From positions 1,054,001-1,118,000 of the forward strand of contig JABYQQ010000003.1 of the NCBI GenBank assembly GCA_022605405.1: a stretch of 64,000 nucleotides of DNA. The letters are read 5' to 3'. This document shows, in pieces, positions 1 to 9,897 of this stretch. The position numbers were made by a program, and so were the translations under genes. Under the pieces are notes generated by a model. The model made no database searches. It was not told the DNA's origin and saw nothing but the letters and a program-made list of their open reading frames with translations. The first letter of the stretch is position 1; every line of letters begins with the position of its first letter. This DNA comes from Earliella scabrosa (taxonomy: Eukaryota > Basidiomycota > Agaricomycetes > Polyporales > Polyporaceae).

Positions 1-1
1 T

Positions 2-1405
2 GCCCAGGACCCCCCGGACTGGGAGTATCCACCGCCGCTAGCGAAGGAGGAGTCGTCCAAGGAGGAGAAGAGCAAGTGGGCACGGGTGAGTACTATTGTC
101 TTCCCTCGTACGACCAGTTCCATGACCCTCCGCTCGTAGTATATCCCTGACTCACTAGCATGTCGACTCTATCTCCTCACCGTCCTCGTCGAGACCGCCA
201 TTGATCTCGCTATCGAGGGAGACATCATCTTGCGCTTCCATGAAGCAAACTCTTCCGACAGCGAGGACATGGCCACCCGGCGTATGCCCGTCTACCTCAG
301 CATATTCGCCTTGGCCCAGTACGTGGTCCACCTTATCTCCATACCCTCTCCTAACAGTCCTCTTCTTCCAGCGTCTTCCAGTTCGTCATGGCCTTGGACG
401 CAGTATGGGCCCGAAACGTACTGCAGTTCATCCTTCTCGCGTACGTCCACCGTCCTTCGCCTAGACCACCCTAGCATGACAGTACACTTTCACAGTATCT
501 TCAACGCCCTCTTCCTCCTCTACGCCATCATCCAAATCACCGAGATCAACGCTGTCGCCCTCGCCCCGGTGAGCGGTATCTCACACGTCTCAATCGGCAC
601 CCTGGCCATCATCATTCCAATCGTTATCTCCGTCGCCGAAGTCGCCTATATTGCTCTGGGGTGGAAAATCTATACTGAGTTCGGCTGGAAAGTCTACAAG
701 TTCCTTGGTGCCGACCGTAGGATCAAGACCATGTTCGCCCACCACCAGATCTTCCTCTGTCTCGTCAAGTTCGACCTCTTCTTCTGGGTCGGCTTCTCCG
801 TGCAGTTCATCTTCCTCGTTCTCGCCCGTCATGATGCAGAGTTCTACCTCACATGCGCTGCTCTCCCCTTGTCGTTGGTCGTCCTCGTTGAAGGACATCT
901 TGCGGCACGGCATGAGAGCAAGTACATGATGCTTGCATTCATGGCTGGCTGCGGTGGTGCCATGGTTTACTTCGTGTACAAAGTGGGTGAAGAGCGTTTC
1001 ATATGCCGAGACATCGGGCTGACTTCTCCGTCTCAGCTCGTCAAAGTGCTGCGGTTCCGCGACACGGTCACGTTTGCCGAGGTCTGGCAGACGCTGACTA
1101 CGTTCTGTACGTATAGTCGCGTCTTCCACGAGTAACGGCTGACTGACTCTCTCTCTCGCAGCCGTGATCGCTATCATCCTTTTGGTCATTACCTTTGTCT
1201 TCGCCCTCTTGGTGATGAACAATTTCGGTCGAGGTCTCAAGGAGCAGAGTACGTTTTCTTATGCATGAAACTTCGAGTCGAATGCTGATGCACGTGAGTT
1301 ACAGTCACGAAGAACAAGCACAAGAAGGGTCTGTCGCGAGGAAAGTCACAACACGTGCATCGAGGCCCCATGAGTACTCATCCAAACCGGATGAGTATCG
1401 AGTGA
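2..1405 (+). CDS. UPF0658 Golgi apparatus membrane protein (5' partial)
   Basis: Polytopic membrane protein resembling the fungal UPF0658 family, placed in the Golgi; molecular role unknown. The gene runs off the left edge, so the N-terminus is missing. Exons I splice: 2-85, 140-318, 372-440, 496-1106, 1162-1248, 1305-1405, giving 376 residues. The visible part starts with a charged stretch (DPPDWEYPPPLAKEE). About six to seven hydrophobic segments follow, including LLTVLVETAIDLAIEG, VFQFVMALDAVWARNVLQF, LAIIIPIVISVAEVAYIALG and a final VIAIILLVITFVFALLVM. The C-terminal tail is basic (KNKHKKGLSRGK) and probably cytosolic. All five introns are 51-57 nt with GT-AG ends. The second exon start (140) is chosen because it joins a Trp-Ala-Arg reading to the conserved first membrane helix in frame. 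Confidence 0.8.
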
Positions 1406-2192
1406 TGTATAGTGTTGTGTCCAAGCACGAATCGGACTTGTACGATGACCCCCTCAGTTGTATCATTTCCTTCTCCATTGCCCTACACTCAGGCACTGAC
1501 CGCGCATGACGGTCCCTACTCTGATTGCTGCTCATCCACGGACATACTCTCTTGCTTCATTCTCACCCTCCTGCACTAGTATCCTCTTCCCCTTGTCGCC
1601 ATTGTCATCCGCATCTCTCGCATCATCTTCTCAATGACACCTTTCAGCGGCTGACCCCCCGCTCACGACCTCCCGCGTACCATATATCTCCACGCCTGTT
1701 GCTGGATTTCCAATCAGGCGGCGTTCAATATTACCTAGGATCCTCACTACCTCTACCGTCTGCCTGCCCGCGAGCCTCTCTACGCTTCGGTACATCGATC
1801 CCCTTTCGCATTCGTTTTCGCTAGTCGTCAGCTCGATCTCTACGCGTTTCCTCGTACCCTCGTACTCCTCGTTCAGCAGCTAGATATTCGCTTCGCTTTG
1901 TCTTATTCGCTCTAGTATTTCTCCCCACGAGACGCGCCGTCCACGACCGCGCGCATGCCGATGGGGCACCCGCAGATATTGTATTGCTAGCCCAATGCAA
2001 ACGTTCACGTTTGATCACGTTCCCTGCATCCCATGTGCAGTCGTACGGAGGGGAAGGAAGGTCCGACTGGATGTCCATGTCAGGATCCGCGAAGGTTAGT
2101 CGGGAGTTTCACGACTGGAAGCGAGTTCTACCCCTGACTGCGCGCAGTTTGGGGACACACTTCGCGGACTTGGCAGATGTCATCGTGAATAC
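1406..2192. other. Intergenic, no gene seen
   Basis: 787 nt between the Golgi protein stop and the left edge of the inverted-repeat element. It contains pyrimidine-rich tracts but no open frame with coding character and no RNA gene that I recognise. Confidence 0.6.
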
Positions 2193-2280
2193 TAGGGGTG
2201 CTCAATTCTCGCCGCACAACTCGTCTGCACGGCGCTTGCAGAGCGTCTCCCCAAACGGTTCAGACTCCGCCTCACAGCCA
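2193..2280 (+). repeat. Outer terminal inverted repeat, left arm (88 bp)
   Basis: Pairs with 2899-2986 on the opposite strand, 87 of 88 positions identical; the difference is A versus G about two thirds of the way in. Confidence 0.9.
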
Positions 2281-2369
2281 CCAACGGGGCAGAGGGAGCA
2301 GACGGCCCATGGAGCCTTCATGGCGACATGGTAAACGAGAGCAACTTGTTAAGATACGCGGGGATGATA

Positions 2370-2645
2370 CTACTGTACCATTTCGATCTATTCGACCAGG
2401 CCTGTGACGCGTGACACGGCCAAATGGATGGCCCGATTCGACCAACCGGCCGGTGACCTGTGACCGTATGGCGGTCGAATCTGGCCAGCTGAGGGCGCGC
2501 GACAGCGCGCCGCCACCAGGGCCGATAGGCGCCCGGAGGGCGCATTCGACCATCCCTCCTGTGACCGGTGACACGGGGGCAAAATTCGACCAAATTCACG
2601 GCCTGTGACGCGTGACTGGTCGAATAGATCGAAATGGTACAGTAG
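2370..2645. repeat. Inner inverted-repeat unit with 30-bp arms
   Basis: Arms 2370-2399 and 2616-2645 are perfect reverse complements. Just inside each arm a 16-nt word, GCCTGTGACGCGTGAC, occurs in the same orientation (2400-2415 and 2601-2616), so the ends carry both an inverted and a direct repeat. Between them ATTCGACCA-type and TGTGACCNGTGAC-type words recur several times. This internal redundancy suggests a separate small element nested in the outer one, or subterminal binding repeats. Confidence 0.75.
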
Positions 2646-2898
2646 AGGCCGGAATGTAGCTACAAGCTGGAATGTCGATGATTGTCCGACCGATGTGCTG
2701 ACGGGTAGTTTGGCTCAGAGCGCCTGTTGCCATTGTGCCCCCTCCGACGCCGGGTCCTGGTGTCATGAAAGTCATCACCGAGACATACACTCGACAATAT
2801 CGCTGTGATTTACTGCTCTGCCTGCTAGTTAACCTGCGCTGGCGAAGCGCACCTCTCTCCGTGTCCTGAAGTTCTCTCTCTCGCGAGTCGCGGTCCTG

Positions 2899-2986
2899 TG
2901 GCTGTGAGGCGGAGTCTGAACCGCTTGGGGAGACGCTCTGCAAGCGCCGTGCAGACGAGTTGTGCGGCGAGAATTGAGCACCCCTA
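2899..2986 (-). repeat. Outer terminal inverted repeat, right arm (88 bp)
   Basis: Reverse complement of 2193-2280 with one mismatch. The outer end is followed by CTGACG, so only the TA dinucleotide is shared by both flanks. Confidence 0.9.
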
Positions 2987-3107
2987 CTGACGACTCGCAC
3001 ACAGCGACATACGAAGTGCAGCGAGGTACCCGTGCTGGGCAGTACATACACCAAACCCCATCGCGAACTCTGGTCTCGCGACTCGCGAGCTCGGCGCACC
3101 ACTCTTC

Positions 3108-5494
3108 TCACATCGCGACGGCGACGAACTCGTACTCTCCACCCTCTAATCCGTTCAGCCAGTACCTGCCCGCAGCATCGCCCCGCACCTCCGTCGTCTC
3201 CGTCCCCCGCAACGCGCTGGCACCGGCGACGGTCAACTTGGCCGCAACGCGAGCTCCACCGTTATCACCAGATTCACCACTGCCACTGACACTGCCGGGG
3301 AGGGGAACGGCGACGGAGCCCGTCGTGCCCTTTGGGGTGCTGATCTGCAGCCGGAAGACGGTCCCATCTGTGGACCACTTGGACGAGAATTGGCCGATGC
3401 TCGTCGAGAAGCCAGCGTCGGCGTGCGCGAGGTCGCCGAGCTGGGGCGCGATGCTCCATGTACGCCCGGCGGAGCTGAGCAGCTGGATGCCGCCGATGAA
3501 CGTCTGTGTGGGCGGCGAATCAGCGCTGTTTGACAGTTAGAGATGAAGAGAACTGAAGCAGAGGGACTTCGCGCGGATGCAGGGTAGCATAGGAGTGGGC
3601 TTCCAAGCCCCCCTTTGCCCCCTCATAGTTCGACCGGACGGCTTCCAAGCCCCCAGTCAGGTAGCACTATATGGTAATACATATGTTGGTAGTACGCACT
3701 ATGCAGGAGAACTCACCGTGAGAGAGCTCGTGGGGCCCGTCGCCCAGCCGTGCGCATGGGAGATGCGCGGGTCGTTCGCGTACGGCGCGTAGTGCAGCTC
3801 GCCGGTGATCGAGTAGCCCTCGATGAACGTGCTGTTCGTCATCCGCGGGTCGTCGAGCATGAAGTCCGCCCACATGCGTCGCACGAGCGCAAGCGCGGCG
3901 CCGGTGCGGTTCGCGAGGAAGTGCGCCTCGAGCTCGAACCCGGAGCTGAAGGGCGACACCGCGTCCGCAGCCTCGGGCGCGGGTGCGCCGTACGGACCCC
4001 AACGCGCCTGCAGCGCTGTAGAGATTTGTGTGACCTGCGCGGGCGAGGAGACGAGTCCGGACTTGACCGCCCACGCGTTCCCGTCCTGCGGCGCGAGCGT
4101 CGTCGTCTCGTTGTCGCGGAAGAGGCCCGCGTCGGGCTGCCAGAGGAGCGGGACCGCGGCGGCCTGGATGCCACTCGCAAGCTGCGCCCAGCGAGAGGCG
4201 GAGGCAGGGTCGCCTTCGATCTGCGCGAGGGTGACGCCGAGGTTGAGGGTGTAGAAGAGGATGGAGTTGGCCTCGATGTTGTGCCCGCCCATGCCGAAGC
4301 GGAGCCAGTCGGCGGGCGCGGTGATGTTCGCGAGCCCGGTCGCGTCGATCTGCTGCGCGGCCCACTCCATGCCGGCCTTCCAGGCGGCCCATTTGGCGTC
4401 GAGGTAGGATTGGTCGCCGCTCCAGTGGTAGAAGTTCGCGACGCCGATGAGGGCGTAGAGATGGTACGTGAAGGAGACGATGCCGCGCTCGTTGAAGGGG
4501 ACTCCGGCGTAGGGGAGTTGTCCGTTGGCGTTTTGCAGCTTGAAGAGGGAGTCGAGGGCGTTGCGGATGGAGATGAGGTCGAATGTTGTGACTGCGATGC
4601 CGGGGACCGCGATGGCCATATCACCGCTCCATACGAGCCTATCTCTCTTGGCCCCATCGGTCAATACTGAGCTACCTTCGGTGATGGTGGTGTTGAGCCA
4701 CCAGTCGAGGGTGCCGTTTACGGTCGAGTTGTTGGTTATGTTGATGAAGTTGAGAGCGTCCCCTCGCTTGGGGTTGATTGTCACGAGTTGATTCGTGTAC
4801 GCTCCTGCACGTCTGTGAGCAGCACGCTCTGCTATGCATGCTCAGGAACACCTGCGTACCTGCGTACCAGACACTGGGGCATCATCAGCTGGGTTTCATA
4901 GCAAAGAGGAGAAATGATGGCACACCGGTTGAGTTTTTCGTCACTGGAATGGAACCAGCCTGTGTAGGCTCGCAGTTCATCATCCTTCCAATGAGGCATG
5001 GCCGTGTAATGAACCCAGAGATCTCGTATGGTCATCCTTTCTGTCCCTGTGTTCACCACCGTGAGGTAACGGAAGGCCCCGCGCTCCTTGTCCGGAGGAG
5101 CTTCGTAGATCCCTGGACGGGTGATATTGAAGACCAGGGGTGCGTCCAATCCGGCGTCGGCGGTGGCATCGCACGCTGCGGAAGAGACCCAAAGAGAGCT
5201 CTCCGAGAATGTGACACCAACGCTTCCCTTGCGAGAGCGGATGTCGAGATTGACTAGCCCAGCGATGTTCTTGCCAAAGTCATACGTGACGGAGGAGTTG
5301 AAGCCGCCTAGGACCAGGCCTCGACCAGACGGCGTTTTGGCGTCCAGGAGAGCATTGGGCGACGTCACGGCGCCATGCTGCCGAAAGACTGCTGTCGGAC
5401 GGACCGATCGGGAGGAGGGTGCGAGAATATACTGCTGGTAAGGTACCGCAGTGACCGTCGCAGCGACGGCTGCAAGTATGGAAAGGCAACGCAT
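3108..5494 (-). CDS. Secreted GH78-type alpha-L-rhamnosidase
   Basis: Probably an extracellular glycoside hydrolase with a six-hairpin catalytic domain, releasing terminal alpha-L-rhamnose from plant glycosides or pectin side chains. Exons (5' to 3'): 5494-4926, 4873-4860, 4804-3717, 3503-3108; 688 residues. An N-terminal signal peptide (MRCLSILAAVAATVTAV) fixes the start at 5494 rather than the in-frame Met at 5530. A beta-rich N-terminal half leads into LNRVWYAGAYTNQL and then DGAKRDRLVWSGDMA, the family's conserved acidic segment. The C-terminal 130 residues form a small beta-type domain. The WYA part of the linker is encoded by a 14-nt exon flanked by 52- and 55-nt introns. Many NxS/T sites fit secretion. 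The exact substrate is inferred from family only. Confidence 0.8.
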
Positions 5495-6061
5495 CCTTTC
5501 TCGCGGGGAGTTGGGCGAATAACGTTGCAATGACCCAGCCGTCGCAGATCAGGCCTTTTAACTAGTTGAAGCCAGTGGTCAGCAAACTTCTGTTGACCAG
5601 ACCACGCTCACATGGTCAATACGTACCACGGCCATCCCCCTTCACCACCAGACATCTGACTGGTCATACCTGGATGTTTTACTGAAGAAGTTGAGGCGGT
5701 ATCGACAGGGAGCTACCGTAGGCGGGGCCGTAAATGCCGGGTATAGGTCATGAGCCAGGAAGAGGACTTCTGTTTCGATGGCGCGTCATGCCTATGCCGT
5801 ACACCGGACCAATGACATCAATTGGATGCCAGTGGTGGCTGGTGGAGGTTGTACATCGGCAAGCCGTCCATGATGCATGAGCGCTAGTGGTCTCATATGG
5901 CACAAGCGCTCGCTGCTCTCGACACGTCGCGTGGGGCCGTGGACTTTGGACGCTCTCCTCATATGCATCTGGCCTAAGGAGTTGGACACTCCTTCTCTCT
6001 ACCCACGACCTTCATGAAACCGACACTCTGAGCATAGCAGGTCTACTCCTTCTCCTTCTCC
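5495..6061. other. Intergenic region between rhamnosidase and Bet1
   Basis: Divergent promoter region. A TTAAAAG-type TATA-like box (minus strand) lies at 5556-5563, about 60 nt before the rhamnosidase ATG. A cluster of TGGTCA words follows upstream. No coding frame is convincing. Confidence 0.5.
5576..5666. promoter_or_regulatory. Cluster of four TGGTCA/TGACCA words
   Basis: TGGTCA at 5576-5581, 5613-5618 and 5661-5666, and its complement TGACCA at 5594-5599, all within 91 nt and 80-170 nt upstream of the rhamnosidase start. The first two face each other as an inverted repeat. This looks like a transcription-factor site cluster; the factor is unknown. Confidence 0.35.
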
Positions 6062-6689
6062 ATGTCACAACGGTGCGTTCAGCACCGGCCTGTGTAGTCC
6101 CCATGACGTGCTCACAAGCCGTGCCACAACTGCAGGTATAGAACAACTCTCCGAGACCGCTCCCAGCTCTTGGGCACAAACGACTACAGCACCCCGCCCT
6201 CTTCCGGACGGTCCTCGCCCTTTGGCGGCGCCGTCTCGAATGGCGGCGCAAACCCTTTCCAGCCCATGGGCCAGCGGTACGCGGATGACCTGGAGAGCCA
6301 GAACGACGAGCACCTAGAGGGTTTGACGGCGAAGGTCAAGCTACTGAAGGACGTGAGTCTTCGCTCCTGATCCCCACAATAGTCTCGTTCATCCATGGCG
6401 CACACGTATGCGTTAGATCACGATTGGCATCGGGAATGAAGTCCGCGAGTCCACCGTCCAGCTCAGTCAAATGGTACGTTTGCGCTCACCACTTCCTGCG
6501 CACCCAGTCCCGTGCTCAACTGTCGTGACACAGAACGATGCGTTCTCTGAAACGTCTGGTATCCTTGCCGGCACCTTCCGCCGCATGAACAACATGGCAG
6601 CCCGACAAGGGTGCCGCTGGCTGTGGTACATAATCTTCCTCCTCATCGTCTTCTGGTTCTTCATCGTTGTATGGTGGTTTCGGAGATGA
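6062..6689 (+). CDS. BET1: Bet1-family SNARE
   Basis: Tail-anchored Qc-SNARE for ER-Golgi vesicle fusion. Exons: 6062-6072, 6136-6352, 6417-6473, 6534-6689; 146 residues. The 11-nt first exon encodes Met-Ser-Gln plus two bases of Arg, giving MSQRYRTTLRDRSQLLG. A Ser/Gly/Pro-rich linker follows, then the SNARE helix (DDLESQNDEHLEGLTAKVKL through EVRESTVQLSQMNDAFSE). The C-terminus is a single aromatic membrane anchor (WLWYIIFLLIVFWFFIVVWW) ending in Arg-Arg. Length and architecture match fungal Bet1. The start was chosen because splicing the 63-nt first intron joins the Met exon in frame to the conserved RYRTTLRDRSQLL opening. Confidence 0.88.
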
Positions 6690-6901
6690 CTCTCGCTATG
6701 CGCATTTCCTAACGCTTCACTCGTGTGCACACGTTCGTGGGAGAGGCGCGGCTCCAAGGCGGAAAACCGAAAGGCTCTTATGGCCGGAGGATACGATAGG
6801 TGAGCACGAAACGAATAAGGTACAAAACAAGATGCGCGACGCCAAGACGAAACCAACGCGAGAGCCCTGAATAGGTGGAAAACGTCCGTCCAGACTGGGT
6901 G

Positions 6902-9312
6902 CTATGGGTCGTCCCTGAGCTTTGTGTGTGCGATTTCCCAGACCATCTTCCGCCGGAGGTACGGCATATTTGCCTGGGTGAACCGGAAGCATTCTTCGCC
7001 TCGGGACAAGGTCTCGAGGAACTGGCAGGTGAACACGCCGCAGTCGAAGCCGTTCTCTTGTTGTGGGGTGTCCTGCGAAGGGGTTCATTGGACAACGCCT
7101 GACGCAGCACATAGAGGTGACCTACGGAAAGTATGTAATCTTCCCAGCCAGTGAAGTCGAATGGCTTCTTTTTCTTGTTGCGATGCTCCTCGTCTAGGTA
7201 ATGACGGAGAAGCTGTGCGCAGGATTAGACATGGTAGAGATATGGCGGAGGGGTACGACATACCTTGAAGACCGAGCTCCTGTCCATGTTCATGCTGTCG
7301 TACGACTCTATCCGCTTCTTCCGGAAGTTGATAGCAGCAGCGGTCCAGTGAGCGTTGTTGTGGTTGACGGGAATAAGGATCACATCCTTTGAGAAGATAT
7401 CGATCTAGGAGCAGGGAACGGGGGTCGATGGGCATTTTCCACGACAGATATTCAGACAGACGTACCTTCTTTGTCCACTTGGCCAACCTTGCCTTCTCGT
7501 ACCCTTGACCTTTGAGCTTTGACCAGAAGAACGTACTGAAGTAGTGCACATTCAACGGCTTCTTTCCATCCGACCCCGGGTTCTCCTTCGACTCCTCCGA
7601 ACGCGACAAGATCAACTGGCCGTAGAAGTTGATGATCTCGTCGTTCAGCCACTGATTCGGCCGTAACCGGACGATGTCCTCGTCGGCCACTTGCTCTTTG
7701 ACGCACTTGGCGATCACACCCCTTCTGCGGAACAGCGCGTCCACCTCTGCCTCCACCTCCGGGGGAAGCGAGGCGGGCAACGGCTTGCGTTTCGGTCGAA
7801 GGCGTTCCTCGATCGCCTTGTCCTTGTCCAGGCGCAGTTTTTGCAGTTGGTCAAGGGTGGGTATGAATGGTTTGGGAGGTTTGGGGCCTTGCAAAGTGGC
7901 TTGAGCCTTACGTATGGCTCGTTGTAGGAAATCGGAGTCGACATGCTAGGCGGAAGTGTCAATCTCATCTCGTGGTAGGTGCTGTGGGCCAGACAGTACT
8001 CACGTCAGGGAACGAGTGTCTCCTGTTCTCATCTTGTCGCGCTTTGGAACGAAGGTCGCCCAAGGAGGGGGACGCTGCAACTATAGCTCAGACATCGCAG
8101 GAGCGATAGCCATGGGAAGATAGACATACGTGACAGCGCTCCCGTCTTGTCAAGCTGCTCCAGCCGCGCTTGATAATCAATGAGGCCTGGGGAGGTGGAT
8201 AGTTTAGGTATTGTCATCACGTATTCGTTGAATGACAACGTACTTTGGAAGGCATCAAAGTCTGAGCGATAGCCTGCAGTAAGGACTATCTGTCAGGTAC
8301 TGAAGACTCGTCCTTTCCAGACAGAACTCGCCTGTGGAACGCTTCATGTCATACAGCGTCTTCAAATCCTTCTCCATTTGCTCTCGAGTGCGCTTGGTCT
8401 CTTCCTGAACTCGCGCCTTGTGCTACAGCTGTTCTCAGTACCATGGCACATCCACTCACAGTAATAGCCCACTCACAGCTTTCGCGTGTATGTGCTCCCG
8501 CTCGATATACTGCTTGCCCGACTTCCTCCGACGTCGCGGCGGATTCTGCTGCAGCGCCTCCGCAACCTCCGGGTAAGTCTGAACGACGGCGGAACGTATT
8601 GAGTAGGCCGACTCCTGCGAAGATGGCGGGGACATAAGCCCAGTGGTATTCGTGTCCCGTGGCAACCGAGACACCTTTGGATCCTGCGGGCCAGACAAGG
8701 TGTGCTTGGACGTCGACGCCACGGCGTTCGTCTGCATGTTCGCGTACGTGCTGAGGTACGGACCGTGGGCTGCTCTGCTCTTCTCGTGATCTGCCTGGGC
8801 ACGGTCGTGTCCGTGGTGTGCTGTAGCTGGTCTTGGCGGGGGCGGTAGGATATGCTGCTGGGAGGGCAGGGCTGGGAAAACGGGTATGGGTTGACGCGTT
8901 GGTAGCTTGCGCGCAGCGTTCGTCGCTGGCGGGGGCGGAGCTAATGGGGGCGACGGTGGAGGAGAGGGCATCGAACCGTATTCTTCTGCTATGCTCACGG
9001 ACACTGCAGGTTCCGAATTGTGTCTGGGCAAGGCTTCGTGTCTGGCGCCTCCGGTGAATGCTGCAGGGCGACACCATGAACGACGTGAAGGGGGTAGCAG
9101 AGACGGCGACACTCACAGCGGGCGACACAAGCCACCGTGTCAGCGACAACCCGGCAGAATTCCACGGATAGCTTCTTCCACCGCGCGAGCAACGCCTCGT
9201 TCTGGGAGGGAGTGCTGTTCCCACCTAACGGATGGTGTGTGGTGGTTCTCGGTTGTTTCGGAGCGCGTAGCGGGAGGAGGGTGTCTGAGGCTCGTCTCTT
9301 GAGTCCGACCAT
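6902..9312 (-). CDS. ULP1: Ulp1-type SUMO protease (C48 family)
   Basis: Cysteine protease that matures SUMO and removes it from substrates, usually at the nuclear pore. Exons (5' to 3'): 9312-9117, 9060-8477, 8422-8332, 8273-8244, 8186-8130, 8080-8004, 7945-7466, 7404-7264, 7212-7126, 7072-6902; 637 residues. The N-terminal two thirds is Pro/Ser-rich and disordered, with a predicted helix (EETKRTREQMEKDLKTLYDM). The catalytic domain shows DIVRLRPNQWLNDEIINFY, the His in NAHW, the Asp in ESYDSMN, and Gln and Cys in TPQQENGFDCGVF, so the full triad plus oxyanion Gln is present. Intron 8274-8331 begins GC rather than GT. The true start may lie further upstream: an open segment near 9380-9545 could splice to 9306 in frame. 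Confidence 0.87.
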
Positions 9313-9897
9313 GGAGGCACGATGTAACCAGGCGGGGGCGGGGGGACGAGCGGGTGTCCTCTTGGCTGTGGTCGACTTACACGTTCAGATTGCGCGGAGT
9401 CGTCGGTGAGGGCGCGTCGCGAGAGATGCTAAGAGTGCGCAGCAAACGAGACGGCTCGGCTGGGGCGATCAGAGGAGGACGAGGAGGAGAGGAGACGGCG
9501 TCGACGGGATCGGAGACGATGTTGGAGAAGAAAGTCCGTGGCAAGGCCACCACCCTCAGACGCCCGTTAGCGAAGACGCGTTTGTGCGTCTATTTCCCGA
9601 TTAGGTGGCTGTGGCATGGTGCTTGTTCCCGAAATGAAACATGGTCGATCCGACGTCTTGTGGCTAAAGAAGTGTAGACGCGGTCCAGAGTGCCGTCTCG
9701 CGTGTTCACACACTCAAAGAAGGCATTACGGCCGCAGGGCACAAGTGAGTTTATCGCTCAATGGTTGTCATTGATATCCTGATCGGTGTTGAAACGACGT
9801 TGCCCGGCGCAGATGTCGTGCTACAGGCTACTACTACTATAAGGCAAAGTTACAACCAGTTCCCATCTCCGCCGATTCATGCTGCTTGAACAACATA
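9313..9897. other. Intergenic / possible 5' exon of the SUMO protease
   Basis: The minus strand is open from about 9545 down to 9380 and ends with a GTGTAAGT donor-like site that could splice to 9306, so part of this stretch may be coding or leader. Nothing else is recognisable. Confidence 0.4.

Larger units (their letters stand above)
2193..2986. mobile_element. MITE-like element with nested inverted repeats
   Basis: A 794-nt unit bounded by an 88-bp inverted repeat: the left arm 2193-2280 matches the reverse complement of 2899-2986 with a single mismatch. Both ends read TA followed by GGGGTGCTCAATTC inwards, which fits a TA target duplication at the edges. A second perfect 30-bp inverted repeat lies inside (2370-2399 and 2616-2645). 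No transposase-like open frame exists between the arms, so if mobile it would be non-autonomous. The short length, long terminal repeats and lack of coding content fit a MITE or a MITE inserted inside another. Family assignment is inference; no second copy is visible in this window. Confidence 0.7.

Noticed and set aside
2193..2986. Protein-coding transposase inside the inverted-repeat element
   Set aside because: No frame between the arms exceeds what chance gives, and the frames there are made of the repeated words themselves.
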